Assembly (NCBI GenBank): GCA_964540095.1
Contig: CAZILH010000023.1
Coordinates: 1 to 15,222, forward strand
DNA: 15,222 bases
Direction: 5' to 3'
Source of the DNA: CALMZN01 sp964540095
GTDB lineage: Bacteria > Patescibacteriota > Patescibacteriia > UBA1558 > GWA2-36-10
Part shown: positions 1-5,992 of the stretch, in pieces
How positions within the stretch are numbered: the stretch's first letter is position 1
Layout of the letters: every line of letters starts with the position of its first letter
Notes under the pieces: model-generated
What the model saw: only the letters and a program-made list of their open reading frames with translations
The model's database searches: none
What the model was told of the DNA's origin: nothing
Program-made: the position numbers and the translations under genes

Positions 1-29
1 ATTATCATACCAATGGCAAATCAATGGTA

Positions 30-54
30 GATCCCGGATCAAGTCCGGGATGAC
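30..54 (-). repeat. Palindromic GTCAT...GATC repeat (element D)
   Basis: On the minus strand this element starts GTCATCCCGGA and ends TCCGGGATC, followed by TACC. The 8-bp arms at 31-38 and 44-51 are perfectly complementary around a 5-nt loop. It has the same frame (GTCAT at one end, ATCTA at the other) as the elements at 1893-1936 and 1974-2020. Palindromes of this kind occur widely in bacterial intergenic DNA. A second small hairpin (arms 54-59 and 64-69) adjoins it. It lies just downstream of ndk but is not followed by a U-tract on the minus strand, so I do not call it a terminator. Confidence 0.7.
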
Positions 55-88
55 GCCGAGGGGTCGGCGGGCTATTTTAAAAAAAATA

Positions 89-667
89 TTAATCAGTAAA
101 TCTAGTATAATCAAATATCACTTTTCTATCGCCGAACCAATGCTTGATCTCATGCTCGGCTTCTTGCGGGGTCTCGGAAGCATGAACCAGGTTCATGACA
201 GCGCGATGTTCGGTATTGGCTACAGCCGGAGAATCAGCGGAATAGTCGCCACGGATTGTGCCCATGTCAGCCATACTAGGAATAGTGACACCGCAAATTT
301 TGCGAACCATATCCACGGAGTGCACACCTTCTACCACCATCCTGACCAAAGGCGCTGAAGTCATATAATCAATGACCCAACCCCTGACCATCTTACCCAA
401 CTCAAAATCATCGTCGGTGCCTAATTCTTTTTTGGCATCAATGCCGTATTTGCTGTAAGTAGTTAATGTCTTCTGACCCAAGCGACGAATCCAAGCTTCA
501 TCTTTGGGATAATGATCATTGATCTGATCTTTGGTGGGCTGAAACATTTCCAAAGCCACCACCTTCAAATCGCGTTGTTCAAAACGACGAATAACCTCAC
601 CAATCAAACCTTTTTTTACACCATCGGGTTTGATCATTACATAAGTTCTTTCTTTTTTGAAATTCAT
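89..667 (-). CDS. ndk: Nucleoside diphosphate kinase
   Basis: This enzyme transfers the gamma-phosphate of ATP to NDPs through a phospho-histidine and balances cytoplasmic nucleotide pools. The 192-residue product has the family N-terminus (TYVMIKPDGV, residues 8-17), the GTIRGDY segment (136-142), and the active-site stretch NLVHASET with catalytic His162. Bacterial Ndk is usually about 140 residues. The extra length is mostly an insertion around residues 53-104, before the loop containing APLVRMVVEG, as in the long forms found in archaea and CPR bacteria. The active-site context HASE replaces the common HGSD. The ATG start at 667 has no clear Shine-Dalgarno site. An AT-rich gap with a hairpin (688-719) separates it from the response regulator upstream. 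Confidence 0.96.
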   Translation of the reverse strand: MNFKKERTYVMIKPDGVKKGLIGEVIRRFEQRDLKVVALEMFQPTKDQINDHYPKDEAWIRRLGQKTLTTYSKYGIDAKKELGTDDDFELGKMVRGWVIDYMTSAPLVRMVVEGVHSVDMVRKICGVTIPSMADMGTIRGDYSADSPAVANTEHRAVMNLVHASETPQEAEHEIKHWFGDRKVIFDYTRFTD

Positions 668-687
668 ACAATTATCAATTTATTATA

Positions 688-719
688 AATTCACCCTTTA
701 ATTAAATATCGGGTGAATT
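688..719 (-). terminator. Hairpin between response regulator and ndk
   Basis: AATTCACCC and GGGTGAATT form a perfect 9-bp stem (688-696 with 711-719) around a 14-nt AT-rich loop, 19 nt beyond the response regulator stop codon. The sequence after the stem on the minus strand is TATAATAAATT, not a clean U-tract. It could be a weak terminator, and its TATAAT (682-687) could also serve as a -10 box for ndk, though no convincing -35 box accompanies it. Confidence 0.4.
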
Positions 720-737
720 ATTATAAGCTATTATTTT

Positions 738-1127
738 TTATTTGCCAAGTTTTTCTAATTCACGTTTGACTGAAGCCACAACTTCGGAAGGGGTAATGTT
801 GGCTTTGACCAGATAACCCACTGCGCCAAGTTGCTTGCCACGCTGGACATCTTCATCTTGACCAAGATTGGTCAGCAACATCACTGGCATGTTTTTGGTG
901 CTTTCGTCCTCTTTCAAGGATTTGAGTACTGAGAAACCATCCATCTTGGGCATGATAATGTCCAACAAAATAAAATCTGGGGCCATGCTTTTGGCCATTT
1001 CCAAGCCCATGGCGCCATCCATGGCTTTGACTAGGTCATAGCCCTCGTTTTTGAACTTGACTTCGTACATATTGGCCAACATTTCCTCATCTTCTATCAA
1101 GAGAATTTTAATTTTTTTATCAGGCAT
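738..1127 (-). CDS. Stand-alone CheY-like response regulator receiver
   Basis: This is a single receiver domain of 129 residues with no output domain. The acidic pocket is E12-D13, the phospho-acceptor is D56 (FILLDIIMPKMDG), the switch threonine is T86 (MLLTNLG), and the conserved lysine is K108 (YLVKA). All catalytic positions are intact, so phosphorylation by a histidine kinase encoded elsewhere is expected. Output would be through protein-protein contact. In CPR genomes such receivers often sit with type IV pilus genes, but none are next to it here, so its partner is unknown. It has its own promoter-like sequence at 1157-1185. The ATG at 1127 has no evident ribosome binding site. Confidence 0.93.
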   Translation of the reverse strand: MPDKKIKILLIEDEEMLANMYEVKFKNEGYDLVKAMDGAMGLEMAKSMAPDFILLDIIMPKMDGFSVLKSLKEDESTKNMPVMLLTNLGQDEDVQRGKQLGAVGYLVKANITPSEVVASVKRELEKLGK

Positions 1128-1156
1128 ATATTTATATAGTATTTTTTAGTGCTTTA

Positions 1157-1185
1157 ATTATAGGATAAATATTAGTAAAAAGCAA
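1157..1185 (-). promoter_or_regulatory. Predicted promoter of the response regulator gene
   Basis: On the minus strand there is a perfect -10 box TATAAT (1157-1162), a 17-nt spacer and a weak -35 box TTGCTT (1180-1185). It lies about 30 nt upstream of the start codon and just after the terminator of the upstream RNA unit, with the -35 touching that terminator's T-rich tail. Confidence 0.5.
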
Positions 1186-1223
1186 ATAAAATACCGGGCG
1201 GCGCTGTTAAGCTAACCGCCCGG
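1184..1223 (-). terminator. Rho-independent terminator of RNA unit 1
   Basis: On the minus strand the 8-bp stem CCGGGCGG/CCGCCCGG (1216-1223 with 1194-1201) is followed directly by TATTTTATTT. The 14-nt loop contains a smaller GTTA/TAAC pairing. The U-tract is on the minus side only, which fixes the direction of transcription of the structured region upstream. Confidence 0.75.
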
Positions 1224-1583
1224 GTACGGCAACCAACCTGGTTAGTTGGAGTGGCAGCCGATGACCGGCTAGCTCATGCTCCCCAGTGGTCCGTGTTTGA
1301 CCACGAGATGACTAGGAGGCCTGCTGGCCTCGGGAACGAAGGACATTCATAGCTGAACCTCCAGCAGAGTATGGGAGTTGCCTCCCATCCTGCGGCGCCG
1401 GTTGATCAGGTGACGACGTTCAGGGTGGTCATGATGAAGGGGGAGGGAGAGGGGTGGTGACGGCAAGAACTCGCCGTCGGCGCGCGAATGTCCATAATTC
1501 GTTCTCCTCGGTTGGACGCCTCGCAATAACCTATACAAGCTTGTTGTCCCCCCTTTCAGCTTGATAGGCTGTACACAAAACAT
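1186..1583 (-). ncRNA. Structured non-coding RNA of unknown family (unit 1)
   Basis: This is a stretch of about 400 nt, far more GC-rich than its neighbours, with no credible protein gene, ending in a terminator. Many complementary segments are visible. A long-range helix pairs 1334-1348 with 1486-1504: 7 bp plus 8 bp, with a 4-nt bulge at 1494-1497. Hairpins lie at 1230-1248 (7 bp), 1256-1270 (5 bp), 1286-1304 (6 bp), 1316-1331 (6 bp), 1371-1388 (7 bp, closing a GCAA tetraloop on the minus strand) and 1459-1478 (6 bp). A G-run near 1556 could pair with a C-run near 1440, giving a possible pseudoknot. I looked for RNase P RNA, tmRNA, SRP RNA and tRNA signatures and found none. The size suits a large regulatory or catalytic RNA. 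Function is unknown and the 5' end is inferred from the promoter. Confidence 0.6.
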
Positions 1584-1588
1584 TAATA

Positions 1589-1616
1589 AGCTTAGCAAAA
1601 ATAAAAAAACCGTCAA
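1589..1616 (-). promoter_or_regulatory. Possible promoter of RNA unit 1
   Basis: On the minus strand TTGACG (1611-1616) is followed by a 16-nt T-rich spacer ending in TGC and then TAAGCT (1589-1594). The layout, with a TTGAC box, N16 and an extended TGn motif, is the same as in the stronger promoter of unit 2. The -10 hexamer matches the consensus at only three positions, so this is tentative. Read-through from unit 2 is an alternative. Confidence 0.4.
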
Positions 1617-1627
1617 TAGCGGTATTT

Positions 1628-1665
1628 AAAAATATAGGGCTCGTCGCGTCTGACGCGACGAGCCC
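1628..1665 (-). terminator. Rho-independent terminator of RNA unit 2
   Basis: On the minus strand GGGCTCGTCGCGT and ACGCGACGAGCCC (1637-1649 with 1653-1665) form a perfect 13-bp stem with a 3-nt loop, followed by TATATTTTTAA. This is a strong intrinsic terminator. Its stem core resembles the palindromic repeat at 1903-1927. Confidence 0.8.
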
Positions 1666-1850
1666 CCTGCCTGAACGGTCGCTGCCCGAGAGCTTCTCGG
1701 GTTAAGCGGCCGCCGTCTTCGTGAAGCCGCTGATCTGGGATGTCTGGGCGTACATATGTAGCCCACCACCTTTCTTAGAGCCCCCAAAGGGAGCAATCCA
1801 GCTCCGGAGCTTGCCTGGGGCTTGATCCCCAAAGCTAGCATCGCGGCTAG
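1637..1850 (-). ncRNA. Structured non-coding RNA of unknown family (unit 2)
   Basis: This RNA candidate of about 215 nt runs from a near-consensus promoter to a strong terminator. It is built almost entirely of consecutive hairpins: 1835-1850 (5 bp), 1816-1831 (5 bp, TGGGG/CCCCA), 1800-1811 (palindrome AGCTCCGGAGCT), 1780-1794 (6 bp with one G-U), 1746-1764 (GGGC/GCCC around a palindrome), 1705-1731 (6 bp), 1685-1701 (7 bp with a triloop) and the terminator. An 80-codon open frame spans it but gives an Arg/Ser/Pro-rich sequence without family features and dictated by palindromes, so I do not call a protein. It does not show the closed long-hairpin shape of 6S RNA, the SRP RNA loop or a tmRNA T-arm. 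Function is unknown. Confidence 0.6.
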
Positions 1851-1853
1851 TTT

Positions 1854-1881
1854 ATTATAGCAAAACATTTTATTAGGTCAA
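1854..1881 (-). promoter_or_regulatory. Strong predicted promoter of RNA unit 2
   Basis: On the minus strand: -35 TTGACC (1876-1881), a 16-nt spacer, then an extended -10 TGC-TATAAT with a perfect hexamer at 1854-1859. It sits just upstream of the first hairpin of unit 2, so initiation near 1850 is expected. This is one of the best sigma-70-type promoters in the window. Confidence 0.7.
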
Positions 1882-1892
1882 CCCTTTTCATT

Positions 1893-1936
1893 GTCATTGC
1901 GAGCCCCGTCGCGTCACGCGACGGGGCGTGGCAATC
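1893..1936 (+). repeat. Palindromic GTCAT...AATC repeat (element A)
   Basis: The element starts GTCATTGCGAG and ends GGCAATC, followed by TATA. Inner 11-bp arms GCCCCGTCGCG/CGCGACGGGGC (1903-1913 with 1917-1927) surround a 3-nt loop, and outer ATTGC/GCAAT bases extend the stem. It shares the end signature of elements B and D with a different stem sequence. Confidence 0.7.
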
Positions 1937-1973
1937 TATAGCTTATAATAACAAAAACCGCCATCTCTATACT

Positions 1974-2020
1974 GTCATTCTGGAGCGAAGTCGAGCTTAG
2001 CTCGACGGAGCGATAGAATC
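1974..2020 (+). repeat. Palindromic repeat (element B), left arm of an inverted pair
   Basis: It runs from GTCATTCTGGAG to GATAGAATC. An internal 7-bp hairpin GTCGAGC/GCTCGAC (1990-1996 with 2000-2006) lies in the centre. Element C (2041-2088) is a diverged copy in the opposite orientation, so B and C together can fold into a long imperfect stem around a 20-nt AT-rich spacer. Confidence 0.75.
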
Positions 2021-2040
2021 TACAAATTTAAATAGCTGTG

Positions 2041-2088
2041 GATTCTATCGGTCCCCTTCGACTACGCTCAGGGTCCCTCCAGAATGAC
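2041..2088 (-). repeat. Palindromic repeat (element C), right arm of an inverted pair
   Basis: Read on the minus strand it starts GTCATTCTGGAG and ends GATAGAATC, identical to the ends of element B, with a different middle (a GGGACC segment near one end and GGGGACC near the other). It begins 27 nt after the stop codon of the metallo-beta-lactamase gene. The B-C stem could stall or protect the 3' end of that transcript, although no T-run follows directly. Confidence 0.75.
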
Positions 2089-2115
2089 GGCAAAATAATA
2101 GCCAGCGGGCACTAC

Positions 2116-2946
2116 TCATTCCACCCACCACTTATTGCCATCGCTAAAAACTCTAATGGTTCCCAAGTCCTTGGTTTCTTTTATCTGACAACCCACTTTG
2201 TCCAAGCGATCCAAGGCCTCCTGATGCGGATGACCGAATTTATTATCCATCCCTACTTCAATGACGCACAACTCTGGATTGACTGCTGACAAAAATTCCA
2301 GAGAAGATGAATACTTGCTGCCATGATGCCCGACTTTCAAAATCTCACTATCTATATCGAACCCACTCTGCAACAAAACCTGTTCTTGTTCGCTGGGCAA
2401 ATCCCCTACTAGCAAATAATCTATTCTTCCATTAGATATTTTCAAAACCAGTGAATCATCATTGATATTTTTACTATCTACATCATCGCTTTTTAGTATT
2501 TCCAAAGTAAGGCCCTGCCCAAAATCATACTTCTGACCAGTTTCTGCTATCTGTTCTTTCAAACCATGCCGTTGTAAAGACAAAAGCCAAGCTGAATATA
2601 GGGCGGTGCTTGGTTTTTCTGGTGTAGTAATAATATTTTTGACCTGATATTTTTCCAACAGATCTACCAAGCCAGCATAATGATCATCGTGATAATGTGA
2701 AATAAAAATATAATCTATTTTTCTATCCCACCAAGGCAAACACTGACCAAGCATTGGCAGTAGCATGTTATCAGCGCCACCATCTATTAAAATATTTTGC
2801 CCACTAGCTGTACGAAACAATTCGGCATCACCTTGGCCCACATCCAAAAAACAGGCCTGAAAATTATTTTCACTTCGAATACTAAAAAACAAAAAAGTTA
2901 AAGTCAGCAAAACAATAAAAATAACAATTTTAATCTGGCGCTTCAT
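2116..2946 (-). CDS. ComEC-type metallo-beta-lactamase domain protein
   Basis: This is the C-terminal, nuclease-like part of ComEC encoded as its own protein of 276 residues. An N-terminal hydrophobic segment (about 6-23) should anchor or export it, leaving the catalytic domain outside the membrane. The metal-binding motifs are complete: DVGQGDA (35-41), SHYHDDH with H84, H86, D88 and H89, GD at 181-182, KVGHHGS (204-210) and FGHPH (237-241). In full-length ComEC/Rec2 this domain is thought to degrade the non-transported DNA strand, which is the likely role here. Its ATG lies inside the end of the upstream comEC channel gene (17-nt overlap), so translation is probably coupled. It is the only clear gene in the window that ends in TGA. 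Confidence 0.9.
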   Translation of the reverse strand: MKRQIKIVIFIVLLTLTFLFFSIRSENNFQACFLDVGQGDAELFRTASGQNILIDGGADNMLLPMLGQCLPWWDRKIDYIFISHYHDDHYAGLVDLLEKYQVKNIITTPEKPSTALYSAWLLSLQRHGLKEQIAETGQKYDFGQGLTLEILKSDDVDSKNINDDSLVLKISNGRIDYLLVGDLPSEQEQVLLQSGFDIDSEILKVGHHGSKYSSSLEFLSAVNPELCVIEVGMDNKFGHPHQEALDRLDKVGCQIKETKDLGTIRVFSDGNKWWVE

Positions 2947-4393
2947 ATTTTTGGGGTTTTAATAATATAGTAATCATAATAACAATAAAAAAACTCAAAA
3001 GCATAAATTGCCAGTCAAAACCAGCAATTGATAAGGCGGCATATTTAAAGTGTGCCAATATTTCCATGATTTTAAACATAGCCCGCAGTAATAAGTCCAA
3101 AGGCCACAAAAATACTTGACCCAAAATTGGCACCGAGCCAAATATCGCCAATAATATGGTAAGCACTAGTATAAAAGGAAAAAGTGGCAAAGCCAAAAAG
3201 TTGGCTAGAGCCGCAATTAGTGACATATTGGCAAAATAATAAGCCGTCAAAGGCCAAGTAAAGACCTGGGCGGCTGAAGTGACGGCTAGAGTTTCTCTGA
3301 TTTTGAAAGTATTGCCTATTTTTCTAAATATCTGATTAAAAAAATTGCTATAAAATATCAGGCCAAAGACCGCTAAAAAAGACAGCTGAAAGCTAATATC
3401 AAACAACAAAAAATAAGGATTGGCCAGTACAAAAAGATCAACCAAAAAAATAACACTATACAGAGAAAAAGTTTGGCGCTTGATGATTGGCCCCAAAAGC
3501 GCCAACAAAATCATAGCGCTGGACCGGAGGGCCGGACTGATGAAGCCAATCAAGTATAAATAAGCCAAAAGAGCTAAAAATAAAAAAATAAACACTTGCT
3601 GGCGATACAGACCAAAAGTGCCCAGCAAGGCGTACATCAGCCAAATAATAATGACCATGTGCAAGCCCGAAATAGAAATGATGTGCGTCAGTCCAGTGCG
3701 ACTAAATTGATTGACTAAATATTTTGGCACTTCTTTTTGATTGCCCAAAATTACTGCTTTGGCAAAAGCGCCGCTGGGCTCGGGTAATTTATTTATATTA
3801 TTGGTAAAAAAATTGCGTCCGCGGTTGACAAAATCATTCCAATTATCTTGATGCCCTATTTTGCTAATTCTGGCTTGAGCGCAACGATAAAATATTTTGT
3901 CCTTAGCCAAATATTTGTCATAGTAAAAAGTATTTTTTCCAGTCATGGCTATCGGCTCAGGGCGGTAGACAAAACAGTTTATTTTTAATAAATCATTGAT
4001 CTGGTATTCTGGGTATAAGCTTGATTTTAATAATATTCGCCCGACAAATATATCGTCGGTGGGCTCTATGACATAGGCCCAGCCATCCAAAGCTTTGTCG
4101 CGGTCTGAAACCACACTGGAAAAATCATAATTTTTGGCAAACTGAAAATTATTTATTTGCGCCTCATTATTGCTAAAATAAAATAAGCGCAAAATCACTA
4201 AAATCAAAATTGTGACTACAAAAAAATATCTATTTTTAAAACATAAAACAATACTCAGCAAAAATATTAGCCACAAAAATATTATTTTATCAACCAAGTA
4301 ATTATAAAAAATAACAACATTAAAAAAACAGCTGACCGCAGTGGCCAGCAAAAAAATACAGCTAACCAAAAGAAAAAATCTGCTCTTCGGCAT
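2930..4393 (-). CDS. comEC: ComEC/Rec2-type competence channel (membrane part only)
   Basis: This polytopic inner-membrane protein is expected to form the channel through which single-stranded DNA enters the cell. The N-terminus has several hydrophobic helices, then a soluble DUF4131-like region (about 80-185), and then the Competence domain with the conserved stretch TGLTHIISISGLHM (about 233-246) and many helices to the C-terminus. The metallo-beta-lactamase domain that usually follows in one chain is absent and is encoded by the next gene. I prefer the ATG at 4393 (487 residues). A TTG two codons upstream, at 4399, is better spaced from an AAAGAAAG sequence and is possible. The gene follows the surface-protein gene by about 50 nt and probably shares its promoter at 5954-5982. 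Confidence 0.9.
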   Translation of the reverse strand: MPKSRFFLLVSCIFLLATAVSCFFNVVIFYNYLVDKIIFLWLIFLLSIVLCFKNRYFFVVTILILVILRLFYFSNNEAQINNFQFAKNYDFSSVVSDRDKALDGWAYVIEPTDDIFVGRILLKSSLYPEYQINDLLKINCFVYRPEPIAMTGKNTFYYDKYLAKDKIFYRCAQARISKIGHQDNWNDFVNRGRNFFTNNINKLPEPSGAFAKAVILGNQKEVPKYLVNQFSRTGLTHIISISGLHMVIIIWLMYALLGTFGLYRQQVFIFLFLALLAYLYLIGFISPALRSSAMILLALLGPIIKRQTFSLYSVIFLVDLFVLANPYFLLFDISFQLSFLAVFGLIFYSNFFNQIFRKIGNTFKIRETLAVTSAAQVFTWPLTAYYFANMSLIAALANFLALPLFPFILVLTILLAIFGSVPILGQVFLWPLDLLLRAMFKIMEILAHFKYAALSIAGFDWQFMLLSFFIVIMITILLKPQKYEAPD

Positions 4394-4442
4394 CTTCAAA
4401 ATCGCTTTCTTTAAGCGCTGTTATTTTAGCCCAAATAGAAAA

Positions 4443-5927
4443 TTAGTCAATGTAGGTCAAGATAGTTGGCGCCAAAGGCAAATATGGCAATAAATAGCTG
4501 TTTTTTAAATTAGTACCATCAATGGACCAGACAATATTATAATCCCAAATGCTGTCTGGGTCAGTAGTAATTATATCTGGCTGTAAATAGGCCTCGACCA
4601 CGCTATCTTTGGCCAATTGATCAATATTCAGCATAAGTTGCACCAAGTGACCCTCGGCGTTGATGGGCAAGGGGTTGCTCCACTCGGCCTTGGCTATCAC
4701 TGTGTTGTCTTTGATAATCACATCCATGGGATAATACTTGCTGTCCACAAAAACTTTGGCCTGGCGCACTGTGGCATTCTTGACCTGATAATACCAAGTG
4801 AATTTATAAAAATTTATTTTATTTTTCCCAGATGCTTTGATCTTGGTAGAAAAAACATTGTTCCAACCCGCTCCTAAAGAAGGATCGACAACAGCCGACT
4901 CAAATATCGGATAATCACTCAAAGAATGCACGCGAGATAAAACAATCGGCTCTGTCCAAGAAATAATATTGTTGGACACATAACCCTTGCCCGTAATATT
5001 TTTTAAGCTAAACAAATAATCTCCCACTGGCAAATCTTTGGCATAAAGCTCAATGTCAAGCAAAGAACTAATTTTGGCTACTAGCGGTTTATTGATCACA
5101 AAAAAAATTTTGTCCGCCGTGCTAGTGGCTGTGGCTACGATATTACCGTCATTGATCAAAACAAATTCAATGTTATCGTTCTTTTGTTTTTTGGCTTGCT
5201 CCAAACCAAATTCAATAGTTTTGATATCTAATAATTCCGCACCACTGGCCAAAGACATAAGGCCCAACAAAGTCCTACCCTGACTAGGCACTATAAAATT
5301 CCCCTGCTTGGTGCGATTGTAGACCTGCCAATCACCTTGATCGACAATTTGAGTCACTCCGCTAACTAAAGGAAATTTGCCAGTCGGAATAAGGCGCTGA
5401 TTTTGATAAGTAAGTTCCAGGTCAGTCCTGTTTTCAACAGAAAATTGCATAATCGTACCAGTGGCCATAGCTTTGGTCTCTGGCAAGGTAATGACAAATT
5501 GACTAGTACCAGCCGGTAATTTGTAATCATTAAGATTAAAATTCAAATAACCCTGTTCATCTAGATCCACCAAAGTCCCTAATTGCACTCCTTGATGAAA
5601 AAGTTTCAGCTGGCTGAGGTATTGCGCATCATAAAGCCCATTAACATAAACTTTCATTTTTTGAAGACCAGCGCCAGATATTGGGGAATCGATCGTTAGT
5701 TGAAACAATTGTACTTGAGTAGAGCCCCTACTCACTCGCTGTTCCAAAGTATTGCTTTGCCAATGAACTTTTGGGCTAGCGTCTGCCGCCCAAGAGCTTG
5801 GCCCTGGCACGGTCATAAGGGCTAAAAAAAATATGCCTAAAGAAAATAAAAAGGCTACCACAAAACGATGGCGCCAACGCTTGGGCTTTGGTCTATTGTA
5901 AGCTAAGGGACCAAGGTGTTCAAACAT
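4443..5927 (-). CDS. Secreted or membrane-anchored three-unit beta-rich surface protein
   Basis: I do not recognise a named family. The 494-residue product starts with a basic stretch (KPKRWRHR) and a hydrophobic segment (about 21-40), followed by SSWAADA, a plausible signal-peptidase site near residue 48. The remainder looks all-beta. Three segments (about 70-175, 215-320 and 355-470) share one rhythm: a kinked strand pair, a strand with an N/D-G turn, a hydrophobic strand before P-L/L-P, then a strand ending in a polar turn. I read these as tandem copies of one Ig-like fold of about 105-115 residues. There is no C-terminal anchor, so it may be retained by an uncleaved N-terminal helix. Its place upstream of the comEC pair, behind a good promoter, suggests a surface or DNA-uptake role, but this is context only. 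Confidence 0.75.
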   Translation of the reverse strand: MFEHLGPLAYNRPKPKRWRHRFVVAFLFSLGIFFLALMTVPGPSSWAADASPKVHWQSNTLEQRVSRGSTQVQLFQLTIDSPISGAGLQKMKVYVNGLYDAQYLSQLKLFHQGVQLGTLVDLDEQGYLNFNLNDYKLPAGTSQFVITLPETKAMATGTIMQFSVENRTDLELTYQNQRLIPTGKFPLVSGVTQIVDQGDWQVYNRTKQGNFIVPSQGRTLLGLMSLASGAELLDIKTIEFGLEQAKKQKNDNIEFVLINDGNIVATATSTADKIFFVINKPLVAKISSLLDIELYAKDLPVGDYLFSLKNITGKGYVSNNIISWTEPIVLSRVHSLSDYPIFESAVVDPSLGAGWNNVFSTKIKASGKNKINFYKFTWYYQVKNATVRQAKVFVDSKYYPMDVIIKDNTVIAKAEWSNPLPINAEGHLVQLMLNIDQLAKDSVVEAYLQPDIITTDPDSIWDYNIVWSIDGTNLKNSYLLPYLPLAPTILTYID

Positions 5928-5953
5928 AAAAAAATATTAACTGACTACCTGTC

Positions 5954-5982
5954 ATTATACAATAATTTACCAAAAATATGAA
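5954..5982 (-). promoter_or_regulatory. Predicted promoter of the surface protein-comEC operon
   Basis: On the minus strand: -35 TTCATA (5977-5982, four of six consensus bases), a 17-nt spacer and a perfect -10 TATAAT (5954-5959). It lies in the short gap after prfB, about 27 nt before the start codon of the surface protein gene. Confidence 0.6.
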
Positions 5983-5992
5983 ATACTAAAAA

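Noticed and set aside
1297..1351. Tiny ORF (12 codons) with a GGAGG ribosome binding site inside RNA unit 1
   Set aside because: On the minus strand the ATG (1349-1351) is well spaced from GGAGG, but it overlaps the long-range helix and a hairpin and could easily arise by chance.
1186..1583. RNase P RNA, tmRNA or SRP RNA
   Set aside because: The conserved RNase P core sequences, tmRNA termini and T-arm, and the SRP GGAAG loop were looked for on both strands and not seen.
1702..1746. Frame ending Ala-Ala-Ala-stop in RNA unit 2, reminiscent of a tmRNA tag
   Set aside because: The unit is too short for tmRNA and lacks the tRNA-like ends and T-arm sequence.
1347..1868. Two open frames of 80 and 89 codons on the minus strand over the GC-rich island
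   Set aside because: Their translations are Arg/Ser/Pro-rich with no family features, and the DNA is dominated by hairpins and terminators, which fits RNA genes better than protein genes.
1893..2088. CRISPR array
   Set aside because: The repeats are few, palindromic, differ in stem sequence and orientation, and lack regular spacers.
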